Shown piece by piece: positions 1 through 6,800 of a stretch of 7,313 nucleotides of DNA. Below the pieces are notes generated by a model. The model made no database searches. It was not told the DNA's origin and saw only the letters and a list, made by a program, of their open reading frames with translations. Made by a program: the position numbers and the translations under genes. Location: positions 1-7,313 of the forward strand of contig DPGD01000044.1 in the NCBI GenBank assembly GCA_003522145.1. Reading direction: 5' to 3'. Position 1 is the stretch's first letter. Every line of letters starts with the position of its first letter. Source of the DNA: Clostridiales bacterium (lineage in GTDB: Bacteria > Bacillota > Clostridia > Oscillospirales > CAG-272).

Positions 1-1
1 T

Positions 2-1405
2 GTTATCCGTTCAATGAGATACTATTTTATAACCGATATCGGAATAGCACGGCAACTATGGTACCTGTACTACCTGCCAATGCTGTTTATCCCGCTGTTT
101 TCTTTGTTTGTTGCCATCTCACTGGGCAAGCCCGAGAACGCAAGGCTGTCGAAAACGGCGCTGCTGTTATTATCTATTCCCACGGTTCTTTGTCTGCTGC
201 TGGTGCTTACAAATGATCTCCATCAGCTTGTCTTTTCCTTCCCCGAAGGAGAGGTATGGACGGACTCAAACAATGGATATACATTCGGATATTATATCGT
301 ACTCGGGTGGGAGATCCTTTGCGCTTTAGCGGCATTTGTTATCATGATAATCAAGTGCCGGCTCTCATATAGGAAAAAATATCTGCCGTTTTTGCTGCTG
401 GCATGTTCTATCGTATATGCCTTTATATATGTCAGCGGCGTGGAATGGATGCAGCTTATCGGCGGAGACATCACGGCAGCGCAGTGCCTGATGTTCACCG
501 GAATATTGGAAAGCTGTATTCAGTGCGGGCTGATCCAGACCAACACCGGCTATGAAGAACTGTTTATGGTCAGCAGACTCGGCGCACAGATCACGGATCA
601 GGGAAACACGGTCTGCCTTGCCAGCTCCAATACCGGGGGGCTGACCGATGAGCAGAGAATGAGTGCCAAAACGCATCCTGTTTTGGCGGATAAAACGACA
701 CTGATCAAAAGCAAACCGATTCGTTTCGGTCATGTGCTGTGGCAGGAGGACGTTTCAGAGCTTACCGAAGCCATTGAGCAGATCGAAGAAAACTGCCGGG
801 ATCTTTCGGAGCGTAACCGCATCCGTCGGGAAAATCTGGAAACGAAAAAGAAAATCCTTTCCTTGCAGGAAAAGAACCGGGCAGCCGATGTGCTCAACCG
901 GGAAACGGCTGGACAGATCAGCATGATTGAACATCTGCTGACACAGTATGATACGGAAAATGATGCGAAAAAACGAGAAAAACTTCTTGCAGGTGCAGCG
1001 GTTTTGGGTGCATACATAAAGCGCTACGGCAATCTTCTGCTTGTCAGCCATCGGGAAGAAACGGCGGATATTCGCGACCTGTCAAGATGCTTTGAGGATT
1101 CTTTTGTGAATCTGGAACTGCTGGATGTGAAATGCCTTTGTACGCTCTCTGCGGATGTTATCCTGGCGACAAAGGATATGCTTCGCATATACCGCACCTT
1201 TGAAACGGTATTGGAGGACTGTCTGTTCGACCTTCACAGTGTGTGGGTCAATGCCCGTGAAAGAAAGGGACAGTTTCTTGTGTCCATTGACTTTGTCTGC
1301 GATACCGATTTATCCTGCCATAAGGCAGACGCAGATTTGTATTCCTGCGAGGACGGAACCTGCCGCTTTACCTTCCAATTGCAGAAAGGCGGTGAGGGCG
1401 CATGA
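2..1405 (+). CDS. 7TM membrane sensor with degenerate histidine kinase region (5' end outside window)
   Basis: Membrane sensor, probably the receptor half of the two-component system encoded just downstream. The frame is open to the window edge, and the first visible ATG (base 14) lies only a few residues before a membrane segment. About five hydrophobic segments follow it (near residues 18-36, 47-66, 91-115, 122-142 and 152-170 counted from that ATG). The family has seven, so I infer that the true start and about two helices lie upstream. The LWYLYYLPMLFIPL stretch and the later GLIQTNTGYEELF...GAQITD linker are as I remember them in clostridial 'histidine kinase N-terminal 7TM' proteins. 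A short PAS-like linker (about 180-245), a charged coiled coil (about 250-295) and a helical DHp-like region (about 290-345) follow. Where a kinase would have its HD-type phospho-acceptor I see NRETAG with no His, and the C-terminal part shows no N, G1 or G2 box. It is therefore probably not an active kinase. Its stop overlaps the next gene by ATGA, consistent with coupled translation. Confidence 0.85.
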   Translation, partial: VIRSMRYYFITDIGIARQLWYLYYLPMLFIPLFSLFVAISLGKPENARLSKTALLLLSIPTVLCLLLVLTNDLHQLVFSFPEGEVWTDSNNGYTFGYYIVLGWEILCALAAFVIMIIKCRLSYRKKYLPFLLLACSIVYAFIYVSGVEWMQLIGGDITAAQCLMFTGILESCIQCGLIQTNTGYEELFMVSRLGAQITDQGNTVCLASSNTGGLTDEQRMSAKTHPVLADKTTLIKSKPIRFGHVLWQEDVSELTEAIEQIEENCRDLSERNRIRRENLETKKKILSLQEKNRAADVLNRETAGQISMIEHLLTQYDTENDAKKREKLLAGAAVLGAYIKRYGNLLLVSHREETADIRDLSRCFEDSFVNLELLDVKCLCTLSADVILATKDMLRIYRTFETVLEDCLFDLHSVWVNARERKGQFLVSIDFVCDTDLSCHKADADLYSCEDGTCRFTFQLQKGGEGA

Positions 1406-2409
1406 AAGCACGCAAAGCTATCGAAAAAATCAAAGCAAAACACGATCTGCGCAATGCGGTAAAAGAAGCGCTGGACACCCTGCCCTCAGCCGTATGTTAC
1501 TTCACGCCCGCAGGCACCGTCAAGCTGTGCAATACGGCGATGTATGAGCTTTACCGTAAAATCACGCAAAGCGACCTGCAAAGTCTTGCCGAGCTGAACG
1601 AAGCGCTGGAGGGCTGTGATAACACCACCGGCGTCATCCGGGACGGAAATGTATTCCTTTTCCCTGACGGACACGCATGGCAGTATTCCGCAGAGAAGAT
1701 CACGACTGCGCAAGGCGAGGTTTATACCGAAGTCATATTCGATGATGTGACCGAACTGTACGAAAAGCAGCAGGAACTGAAGTGCCAGTCACGGGAACTG
1801 AAAAAGATGTACCGTGAGCTGAAGGTCCTGTCGGACAATGTACTGGAAATGACAAGAGAACAGGAAATCCTGAACCTGAAAACGCGGCTGCACGATCAGA
1901 TGAATATGGGAGTTGCCGCCATACGGCAGATTTTGCGGCAAAACACCACTTCCGAAGAAAACGCCGCCGCTGTCAGGCAGTTTCGCCGTGCCATTCAGGT
2001 GTTGCGTGAGGAAAACGTCTATCCCCGGGACGATGTGTCGGAGTTTATCCGGGATGCAGAGGTTTCCGGCGTCCGTGTGGAAATAAACGGCGAGCTTCCG
2101 ACGGAGGCGAAGCTGCTCAAAGCCCTTCTTGCGGTCATGCGGGAAGCCTGTATCAACGCCGCCCGTCATGCGGATGCAACGGCTATGTACGTGGTATCGG
2201 AGCAGACAGAAGCTGCCGTCACCTTACATATCACCAACGACGGCAGACAGCCGGAGGGAGACATCACCCCCCGGGGCGGGCTTGTGTATCTGGAAAAACA
2301 GATCACGAGAGCAGGCGGCAGGATGGAGATACAGTCGCAGCCGGAATTTTTGCTGACGGTTACTTTGCCGGTTGGCGCAGAAAAACAGGAACAGGAGGTG
2401 CAGGTATGA
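1402..2409 (+). CDS. Soluble PAS-like sensor histidine kinase (GHKL ATPase)
   Basis: Cytosolic histidine kinase, expected to autophosphorylate on His and pass phosphate to the response regulator encoded next. There is no signal peptide or membrane segment. Residues 24-117 look like a PAS fold (DTLPSAVCYFTPAGTV at its start, VIFDDVTELYEKQQEL at its end). Residues 115-160 are a charged coiled coil. The H-box is TRLHDQMNMG with H164. The ATPase domain has an N-box with E248 and N252 (REACINAARHA), a G1 box NDG at 279-281 and a short G2 box RGG at 291-293. The LHDQ H-box and compact ATPase domain suit the kinases that partner NarL/LuxR-type regulators. The start is the ATG inside the ATGA overlap with the preceding sensor, with a purine-rich GGTGAGGG (1391-1398) in front. 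Lacking its own membrane domain, it probably works with the 7TM protein as a split receptor-kinase; that partnership is inferred from gene order. Confidence 0.9.
   Translation: MKARKAIEKIKAKHDLRNAVKEALDTLPSAVCYFTPAGTVKLCNTAMYELYRKITQSDLQSLAELNEALEGCDNTTGVIRDGNVFLFPDGHAWQYSAEKITTAQGEVYTEVIFDDVTELYEKQQELKCQSRELKKMYRELKVLSDNVLEMTREQEILNLKTRLHDQMNMGVAAIRQILRQNTTSEENAAAVRQFRRAIQVLREENVYPRDDVSEFIRDAEVSGVRVEINGELPTEAKLLKALLAVMREACINAARHADATAMYVVSEQTEAAVTLHITNDGRQPEGDITPRGGLVYLEKQITRAGGRMEIQSQPEFLLTVTLPVGAEKQEQEVQV
2393..2400 (+). promoter_or_regulatory. Ribosome binding site of the response regulator
   Basis: AGGAGGTG lies inside the end of the kinase gene, five bases before the ATG at 2406. It supports that start and shows that the regulator has its own strong initiation site in addition to the ATGA coupling. 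Confidence 0.8.
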
Positions 2410-3071
2410 CAAGGGTGCTTGTGGTTGACGATCAGCGTATCGCACGGGAATATATGGAGAATGTTGTGCGCGGCAGCGAAGGCTACGAACTGGTGGGCAG
2501 TCTCACAAAAGCGGATATGGCCGCTACCGTCTGTCGCCGAAGCGCAGTGGAACTGGTACTGATGGATGTCTGCACCCACGGCAGAATGGACGGCATCGAA
2601 GCCGCCGCCGAGCTGAGAGAACAGTTCCCGAAGCTCAAAATCATTATCGTCACCTCCATGCCGGAGGAAAGCTATATCAAGCGGGCAAAAGAGGTGGGAG
2701 TGGACAGCTTCTGGCACAAGGAAGTAAGCCCCGAGGAGCTGATCACCGTGATAGATGCCACCATGCAGGGCAAGCACATGTGGCCGGGAGAGTCGCCCAT
2801 TGTCAAGCTGGGCGTTACCACCAGCACTGATTTTTCGGAAACGGAGATCAAGGTTCTGCGTATGGTTTGTGAGGGGCTGGAATACAGCGAGATTGCCGAG
2901 GAGCTGCACTATACCAAAGACAATGTGAAGTATCACATCCGCAATATTCTGCAAAAGACAGGCTATGCAAACAAAACCCAGCTTGCCATTGCCGTGACAG
3001 GCAAACGCTTCATCATTCCCAAGCTCTTCGATGAGCAGGACGGTTCAGAGGGAAACCCCATCGTTTTATAA
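2406..3071 (+). CDS. NarL/LuxR-family DNA-binding response regulator
   Basis: Two-domain response regulator of 221 residues, a normal length for the NarL family. The receiver domain (about 2-120) has the acidic pair D8/D9, phospho-acceptor D54 (LMDV), switch T83 and conserved K105, so phosphorylation should work. The output domain (about 142-200) is a LuxR-type helix-turn-helix: FSETEIKVL, then EGLEYSEIAEELHYTKDNVKYHIRNIL with the recognition helix near 170-182. A short tail to residue 221 carries nothing recognisable. It overlaps the kinase gene by ATGA and is closed by the terminator at 3089-3122, so the three genes form one unit. A likely direct target is the next transcription unit, whose promoter carries a NarL-like inverted repeat at 3141-3154; this is inference from motif and position. 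The natural signal cannot be told from the sequence. Confidence 0.95.
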   Translation: MTRVLVVDDQRIAREYMENVVRGSEGYELVGSLTKADMAATVCRRSAVELVLMDVCTHGRMDGIEAAAELREQFPKLKIIIVTSMPEESYIKRAKEVGVDSFWHKEVSPEELITVIDATMQGKHMWPGESPIVKLGVTTSTDFSETEIKVLRMVCEGLEYSEIAEELHYTKDNVKYHIRNILQKTGYANKTQLAIAVTGKRFIIPKLFDEQDGSEGNPIVL

Positions 3072-3088
3072 TTTTATTTGCGTTTACA

Positions 3089-3122
3089 ACCCGGTTTCAG
3101 ATTTGAAACCGGGTCTTTTTTT
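3089..3122 (+). terminator. Intrinsic terminator of the two-component operon
   Basis: ACCCGGTTTCA (3089-3099) pairs perfectly with TGAAACCGGGT (3104-3114) across a GATT loop, an 11-bp stem. One C and seven T follow (3115-3122). It begins 17 bases after the regulator stop codon and separates the signalling operon from the downstream unit. Confidence 0.95.
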
Positions 3123-3140
3123 GAAAAAGATGCAAAAGTT

Positions 3141-3154
3141 TACCCACATGGGTA
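3141..3154 (+). promoter_or_regulatory. Inverted-repeat operator candidate (NarL-like heptamers)
   Basis: TACCCA-CA-TGGGTA is a perfect 6-bp inverted repeat with a 2-bp centre. Read as heptamers, the right half on the - strand is TACCCAT, an exact match to the E. coli NarL consensus TACYYMT; the left half, TACCCAC, differs at the last base. The centre (3147.5) lies about 42 bases before the start site expected from the -10 box at 3178. This is the classic position for an activator that replaces a poor -35. The regulator encoded immediately upstream is of the NarL type. The palindrome is seen directly; that this regulator binds it is inferred. Confidence 0.6.
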
Positions 3155-3177
3155 GGGAAAATAAAAAAACGATTCGG

Positions 3178-3183
3178 TATAAT
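3178..3183 (+). promoter_or_regulatory. -10 element of the pseudo-receiver promoter
   Basis: TATAAT is a perfect sigma-A type -10 box, in the first free stretch after the terminator. Seventeen bases upstream the sequence is GGGAAA, not a usable -35. The expected transcription start is near 3190. The missing -35 with a palindrome in its place suggests an activator-dependent promoter. Confidence 0.65.
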
Positions 3184-3208
3184 ATATGTGAAAATTGGGT
3201 TACTGCGC

Positions 3209-3246
3209 CTTTTTATGCTCCGGAAGCTTTGACCGGACGCAAAAAG
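3209..3246 (+). other. Leader hairpin before the pseudo-receiver gene
   Basis: In the transcript expected from about 3190, CTTTTT (3209-3214), GC (3217-3218) and TCCGG (3219-3223) can pair with CCGGA (3233-3237), GC (3239-3240) and AAAAAG (3241-3246). This gives a 13-bp stem with two small bulges and a 9-nt loop. It ends seven bases before the Shine-Dalgarno sequence at 3253, so it could affect ribosome access or mRNA stability. It matches no riboswitch class I know, and a generic 5' stabilising hairpin is equally possible. Confidence 0.45.
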
Positions 3247-3252
3247 AAATCC

Positions 3253-3260
3253 GGGAGGTG
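3253..3260 (+). promoter_or_regulatory. Ribosome binding site deciding the pseudo-receiver start
   Basis: GGGAGGTG is followed by two in-frame ATGs. The one at 3261 is only two bases from GGAGG, while the one at 3267 has the usual spacing of eight. The open frame also extends up to a TTG at 3195, but that part lies in the leader and is not needed for the fold. I take 3267 as the start. Confidence 0.75.
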
Positions 3261-3266
3261 ATGCAA

Positions 3267-3650
3267 ATGCGGAGAGTTGTTGTTGATATGCAAAATGCTT
3301 TGTTTGCCGACGCCATTGCAACGGCTCTGCAAAAATTTGATTCGGACTTTGATGTGTGTCAAAGTGATAGCCCTGACAAAACCGCGGATCTATGCATTTT
3401 TACCGAGGCGAATATTCTGATCATGGAGGTCACAGCCTACACGCCGTGGAAGCTGGAGGAACGCATGAAAATTCGAGGTGAAGTGAAAGCACAGAATCCG
3501 GACTGCAAAATTGTACTGGTCGTGGACGAGAACACCGAAAAGAAGCTGGCGGACAAGGTGCGTCAGGCGAAGAAGGACGGGCTTGTTGACAATTTCATCT
3601 ACGGCTCTGTTTCTTCCACCTATCTTTCGGCGGTCATCGACGCTTTGTAA
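3267..3650 (+). CDS. Stand-alone pseudo-receiver (degenerate response-regulator receiver domain)
   Basis: A 127-residue protein made of one receiver-like domain and no output domain. The order of elements follows the receiver encoded upstream: strand 1 RRVVVD (2-7), helix 1 ALFADAIATALQKF, strand 3 ILIMEV (50-55), strand 4 KIVLVV (81-86), a helix of Lys/Asp-rich residues, and a last helix SSTYLSAVIDAL. Aligned by eye with the neighbouring regulator, its D54 (LMDV) becomes E54 (IMEV), switch T83 becomes V86 and conserved K105 becomes G113. Only one acid (D7) remains of the metal-binding pair. It should therefore not take phosphate in the normal way, and Glu at that site may mimic the phosphorylated state. 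A regulatory partner of the kinase or of the NarL-type regulator is plausible, but nothing in the sequence proves it. No signal peptide or membrane segment is present. The 167-nt gap to the next gene has no clear terminator, so the two genes may be co-transcribed. Confidence 0.75.
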   Translation: MRRVVVDMQNALFADAIATALQKFDSDFDVCQSDSPDKTADLCIFTEANILIMEVTAYTPWKLEERMKIRGEVKAQNPDCKIVLVVDENTEKKLADKVRQAKKDGLVDNFIYGSVSSTYLSAVIDAL

Positions 3651-3658
3651 GGAGGAGG

Positions 3659-3687
3659 TTGGTGATGGAATGATATGAATGTATTAT
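3659..3687 (+). promoter_or_regulatory. Weak promoter candidate for the dockerin gene
   Basis: TTGGTG (3659-3664) and TATTAT (3682-3687) are spaced by 17 bases, which resembles a sigma-A promoter with an imperfect -35. A transcript would start near 3694, just before the first hairpin of the leader. Motifs of this quality occur by chance, so read-through from the promoter at 3178 is an equal alternative. Confidence 0.25.
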
Positions 3688-3802
3688 GCGCATCTTCGCC
3701 CTCCGAACGGATGGGCAACGGCAGAAGCTCTCTTTGCCGTGCGGGAGAGCCGGTAAATCAATTCACATGGTCTACTCACCCGGCAAAATGCCGGAAAGAA
3801 AC

Positions 3803-3810
3803 AAGGAGGA
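3803..3810 (+). promoter_or_regulatory. Ribosome binding site deciding the dockerin protein start
   Basis: AAGGAGGA lies seven bases before the ATG at 3818, which begins a textbook signal peptide. The frame is open further up to an ATG at 3686, but that would put 44 non-hydrophobic residues encoded by hairpin-forming leader in front of the signal peptide and has no properly spaced ribosome binding site. I take 3818 as the start. Confidence 0.9.
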
Positions 3811-3817
3811 ATTGCTT

Positions 3818-6800
3818 ATGAAAACAAAACTTACAAGGCTGTGGAGCTTCCTGCTCGCCCTTGTGATGGTGGTGGGGCTGCTCCCGGCCATGGGACAGGT
3901 GGCGTATGCGGCGACTGAAGGCTATATCACCAAAATTGAACTCAATAATTTCAGTTATCGTATTCATGAGAATATGAAGTGGAATGATGCAGTTGTCACT
4001 ATACGTAGACCTGACACTGTTGGTTCTCATTACACATTTAATGCTGCTTATTCAGCTCCGAGGATCTTGCAAGACGGAAGAAGTATTTACTATGACGACT
4101 TGCTAAAAGCCGGAGAATGCACCATAGTAATTTATGTAAGAGCAGATGCCGGTTATGAGTATGTTAACAACCTGCCAGTTTGGATCAACGGTGAACTGAG
4201 AACAGATGTAACGGTAAAGAAAATCGAAGATAGTCCTTATTATGATTTAAAAATATATATTCCGGCTACAGTATCTGAATGGTATGGCACAAAGTACACG
4301 GTGACATATAACTCCAACGGAGGCAGCGCGGTCGAGAGCCAGCAGGTTCCTGCCGGCTTCTGTTCCTTTGCGACGGATACGCCCACAAAAGAAAATATGG
4401 TTTTTGACGGATGGTTTACGGATGCCGAGCTGACCAATGAGTTTATTTGCGCCACAACCCCAATTACCTCCGACATAACGCTCTATGCCAAATGGAATGA
4501 CAAGTATATCACTTATATAGAGCTGTTTGATTTTTATCCGAGTCCGTATCTTCATGACGATAATTCCGGAAATGGAGCAGGATATCAGATAAAGCAAACA
4601 ACTGGAAAACCTGCCGATGCCAACTATGATCTGTCGTGTTATATCTTTCAAAATGGTAACCGTGTTGATGAGAGTAATCTGAAAGTCGGAGAAGCTGACT
4701 GTCGTATGGTTATTTCCCCCTATGATGGATATGCTCTCGATGAGGAGAATCTTGATAACATAGAAGTTGTTGTCAACGGAGAACTGCGAACAGATTTAAA
4801 AATAAAGACCTTTTACGAAGGAGAAAAGAAACGAATTTACATAGAAATTCCGGTTACCGTAGCCGAATACAAAGAGTACAGCATCAATGTTATGGAAGGC
4901 ATGGCGATAGTAGATGGCGTTGAAGTTACCAAAGCGTATCCGGGAACCCAGATTTTCCTGGTTGCGGATGACGCGCCCGAAGGCAATGCTTTTCGTGAGT
5001 GGGATGCAAACGGCGCGAGGATTGAATTCCCCAAAAACAGCGAAACGGTTTTCAAAATGCCCGGCAACAATGTTTCTGTTACCGCTACCTACAGTAAGCC
5101 CTATACCGTAACCGTAAAGAACGGCGTATTAGCCGACACCGGAAAGAGCACCGGGCAGTATTTTGAGGGCGATACGGTGGAAATCAGCGCCAATGTGTAC
5201 AAGGGGCAGACCTTCGGAGGATGGACCTCGGACGATGTTTTCCTGAACTGGTCCGGCAAGCAAACCACCTCCTTTACAATGCCCCAAAATGATGTGACGG
5301 TCACAGCGATTTTAAGCGGAGCGGCTGAAATAACGGAGGTTGTGATGACCTCGGATATCTCCGTACCGGCCATCGGCTGGGCGGTAACAGATCCCGGCTT
5401 CACCGTCACCCAGGGCAATCCGGTGTATGTAAGAGGTGGCAATTGGCAGAAATATGATGATACCTCCGGCACTTGGAGCAATTACAGTGGCGAGACATTC
5501 GAAGCGGGCAAGTACCGCTATTTGGCCATACTGCGCATCAAGTCGGCAGATTGTACGAACTATTTGATGAACTACGATGTTACCGCCACCGTGAAAGGCA
5601 ATAGCTGGAATGTTGACAACAAGATCACATGGGAAGAGTCTGACAAATTGGTGCAATGCACGGCATACTCCCCGGAGTACACCGCGGTTAAAAAGTACAG
5701 AGTCTCCTTCGATGCCAACGGCGGTACCGGCACCATGGAGGATGCTGTTGTATCTACCGGAGCCGCCCGTTTTTACACGCTCCCTGAGAACGGATTTACT
5801 GCCCCTGCGGGCAAGTATTTCAAGGGCTGGGCAATTAGCCCGGACAGTACCAGAGTTGGTTCCCCGTCAACCAATTATCCTATAACTCGCGACACTACTT
5901 TATATGCCATCTGGGGGGATATCACATACATTGATACGGTGGATGTAACGATCCCCGTGCCTGTGCTGGGAGAACGCCCGCAGGAGGGCGTATCCAACAC
6001 CCAGGGCGTCAGCGTAAGAATAACGGAGTGGTTTCGTAGCGGAACTACGATGCCTGCCTCCAATACGTTTGGAGCGGGAAATACTTATAAAGTGCACGTC
6101 ATAGTGAAGGCGGACAATGGGTATGAATTTTCCAACAGCCCCAAGGTCACCTTTAACGGCTCCACAGCGGGCACGGTTTTCTTATACGGCGACGACTACA
6201 TCAACTACTACGCGGAGTTCACAATCCCTCCCATCGATACTGTGGATGTAACGATCAGGGAGCCTGTGGCAGGCGCTTTTCCGCAGGCTGCAGTTTCAAA
6301 CACCGATAATGTCAGCGTAAACATTACGGAATGGTGGCATAACGGATATCCTTCATCGGCTTACTTTGTTGCGGGAGAAACTTATAAGGTACATGTCATA
6401 GTGTATCCGGACGGTCAGAATTTATTTGCGGAAAATCCGACAGTCACCTTCAACGGCTCCACGGTGGGCACGGTTTATGATAGCGGCGTCAACTACATCA
6501 ACTACTACGCAGAGTTTACTGCTGTAGAGCCGACTATTATTGACGCTGTGGATGTAAAGGTTACGAAGCCTGTTGCAGGTGCTCATCCGCAGGATGTAGT
6601 TTCAAACACCGATCACGCCATTGTAACCGCAGTGGCATGGCGGAAAAACGGAGTTGAGCTTTCTCCGTCGGATACGTTTGAAGAGGGCGTATCTTATCAA
6701 TTAACTGTCGTAGTGGGGGTTGATAGTTATAAGTATGAATTTACAGACGACACAATAATCACTTTTAACGGCGCCAACACGGGCGAGTATTTAGCGAATG

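Larger units (their letters stand above)
3651..3817 (+). other. Structured untranslated leader before the dockerin gene (possible cis-regulatory RNA)
   Basis: This 167-nt stretch has no convincing gene. It opens with GGAGGAGG (3651-3658), a strong Shine-Dalgarno sequence whose nearest ATGs (3665, 3670) run into stops after two codons. Three local hairpins can form: 3698-3716 (GCCCTCC with GGA-T-GGGC), 3718-3740 (ACGGCA-G-AAG with CTTTGCCGT) and 3780-3794 (CCGGCA, AAA, TGCCGG). Alternative pairings exist. GCTCTC (3727-3732), partly in the second loop, matches GAGAGC (3745-3750), and GCCGG (3749-3753) matches CCGGC (3780-3784), which would break the third hairpin. The third hairpin ends eight bases before the ribosome binding site at 3803. 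I recognise no known riboswitch core (SAM, TPP, cobalamin, c-di-GMP-I/II, THF, ZTP). It may be a regulatory leader or only GC-rich spacer. Confidence 0.45.

Noticed and set aside
1151..1547. 130-codon + strand frame overlapping the end of the 7TM sensor and the start of the kinase gene
   Set aside because: It is out of frame with both supported genes, the product is rich in Arg, Cys and Ser, and it has no domain or ribosome binding site.
2166..2954. Long - strand open frame (262 codons) antisense to the kinase end and the response regulator
   Set aside because: It lies wholly opposite two well-supported genes with clear motifs. Its product is rich in His, Cys and Leu without a recognisable domain, and it is most simply an antisense shadow of the GC-biased codons.
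3031..3261. 76-codon + strand frame across the terminator and promoter region
   Set aside because: It starts inside the regulator gene and reads through a strong terminator, the palindrome, the -10 box and the leader hairpin. The product has no recognisable features.
3195..3266. Extended N-terminus of the pseudo-receiver from a TTG start
   Set aside because: The TTG has no ribosome binding site, the extension overlaps the leader hairpin, and a strong GGGAGGTG sits properly spaced before the ATG at 3267.
3686..3817. Extended N-terminus of the dockerin protein from the ATG at 3686
   Set aside because: It would put 44 polar residues before a complete signal peptide, and AAGGAGGA at 3803-3810 points to the ATG at 3818.
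3694..3817. Known riboswitch in the dockerin leader (THF or c-di-GMP type)
   Set aside because: GGTAAATCA and GGGCAAC give passing resemblance, but the remaining conserved core bases and stem order of those classes are absent.
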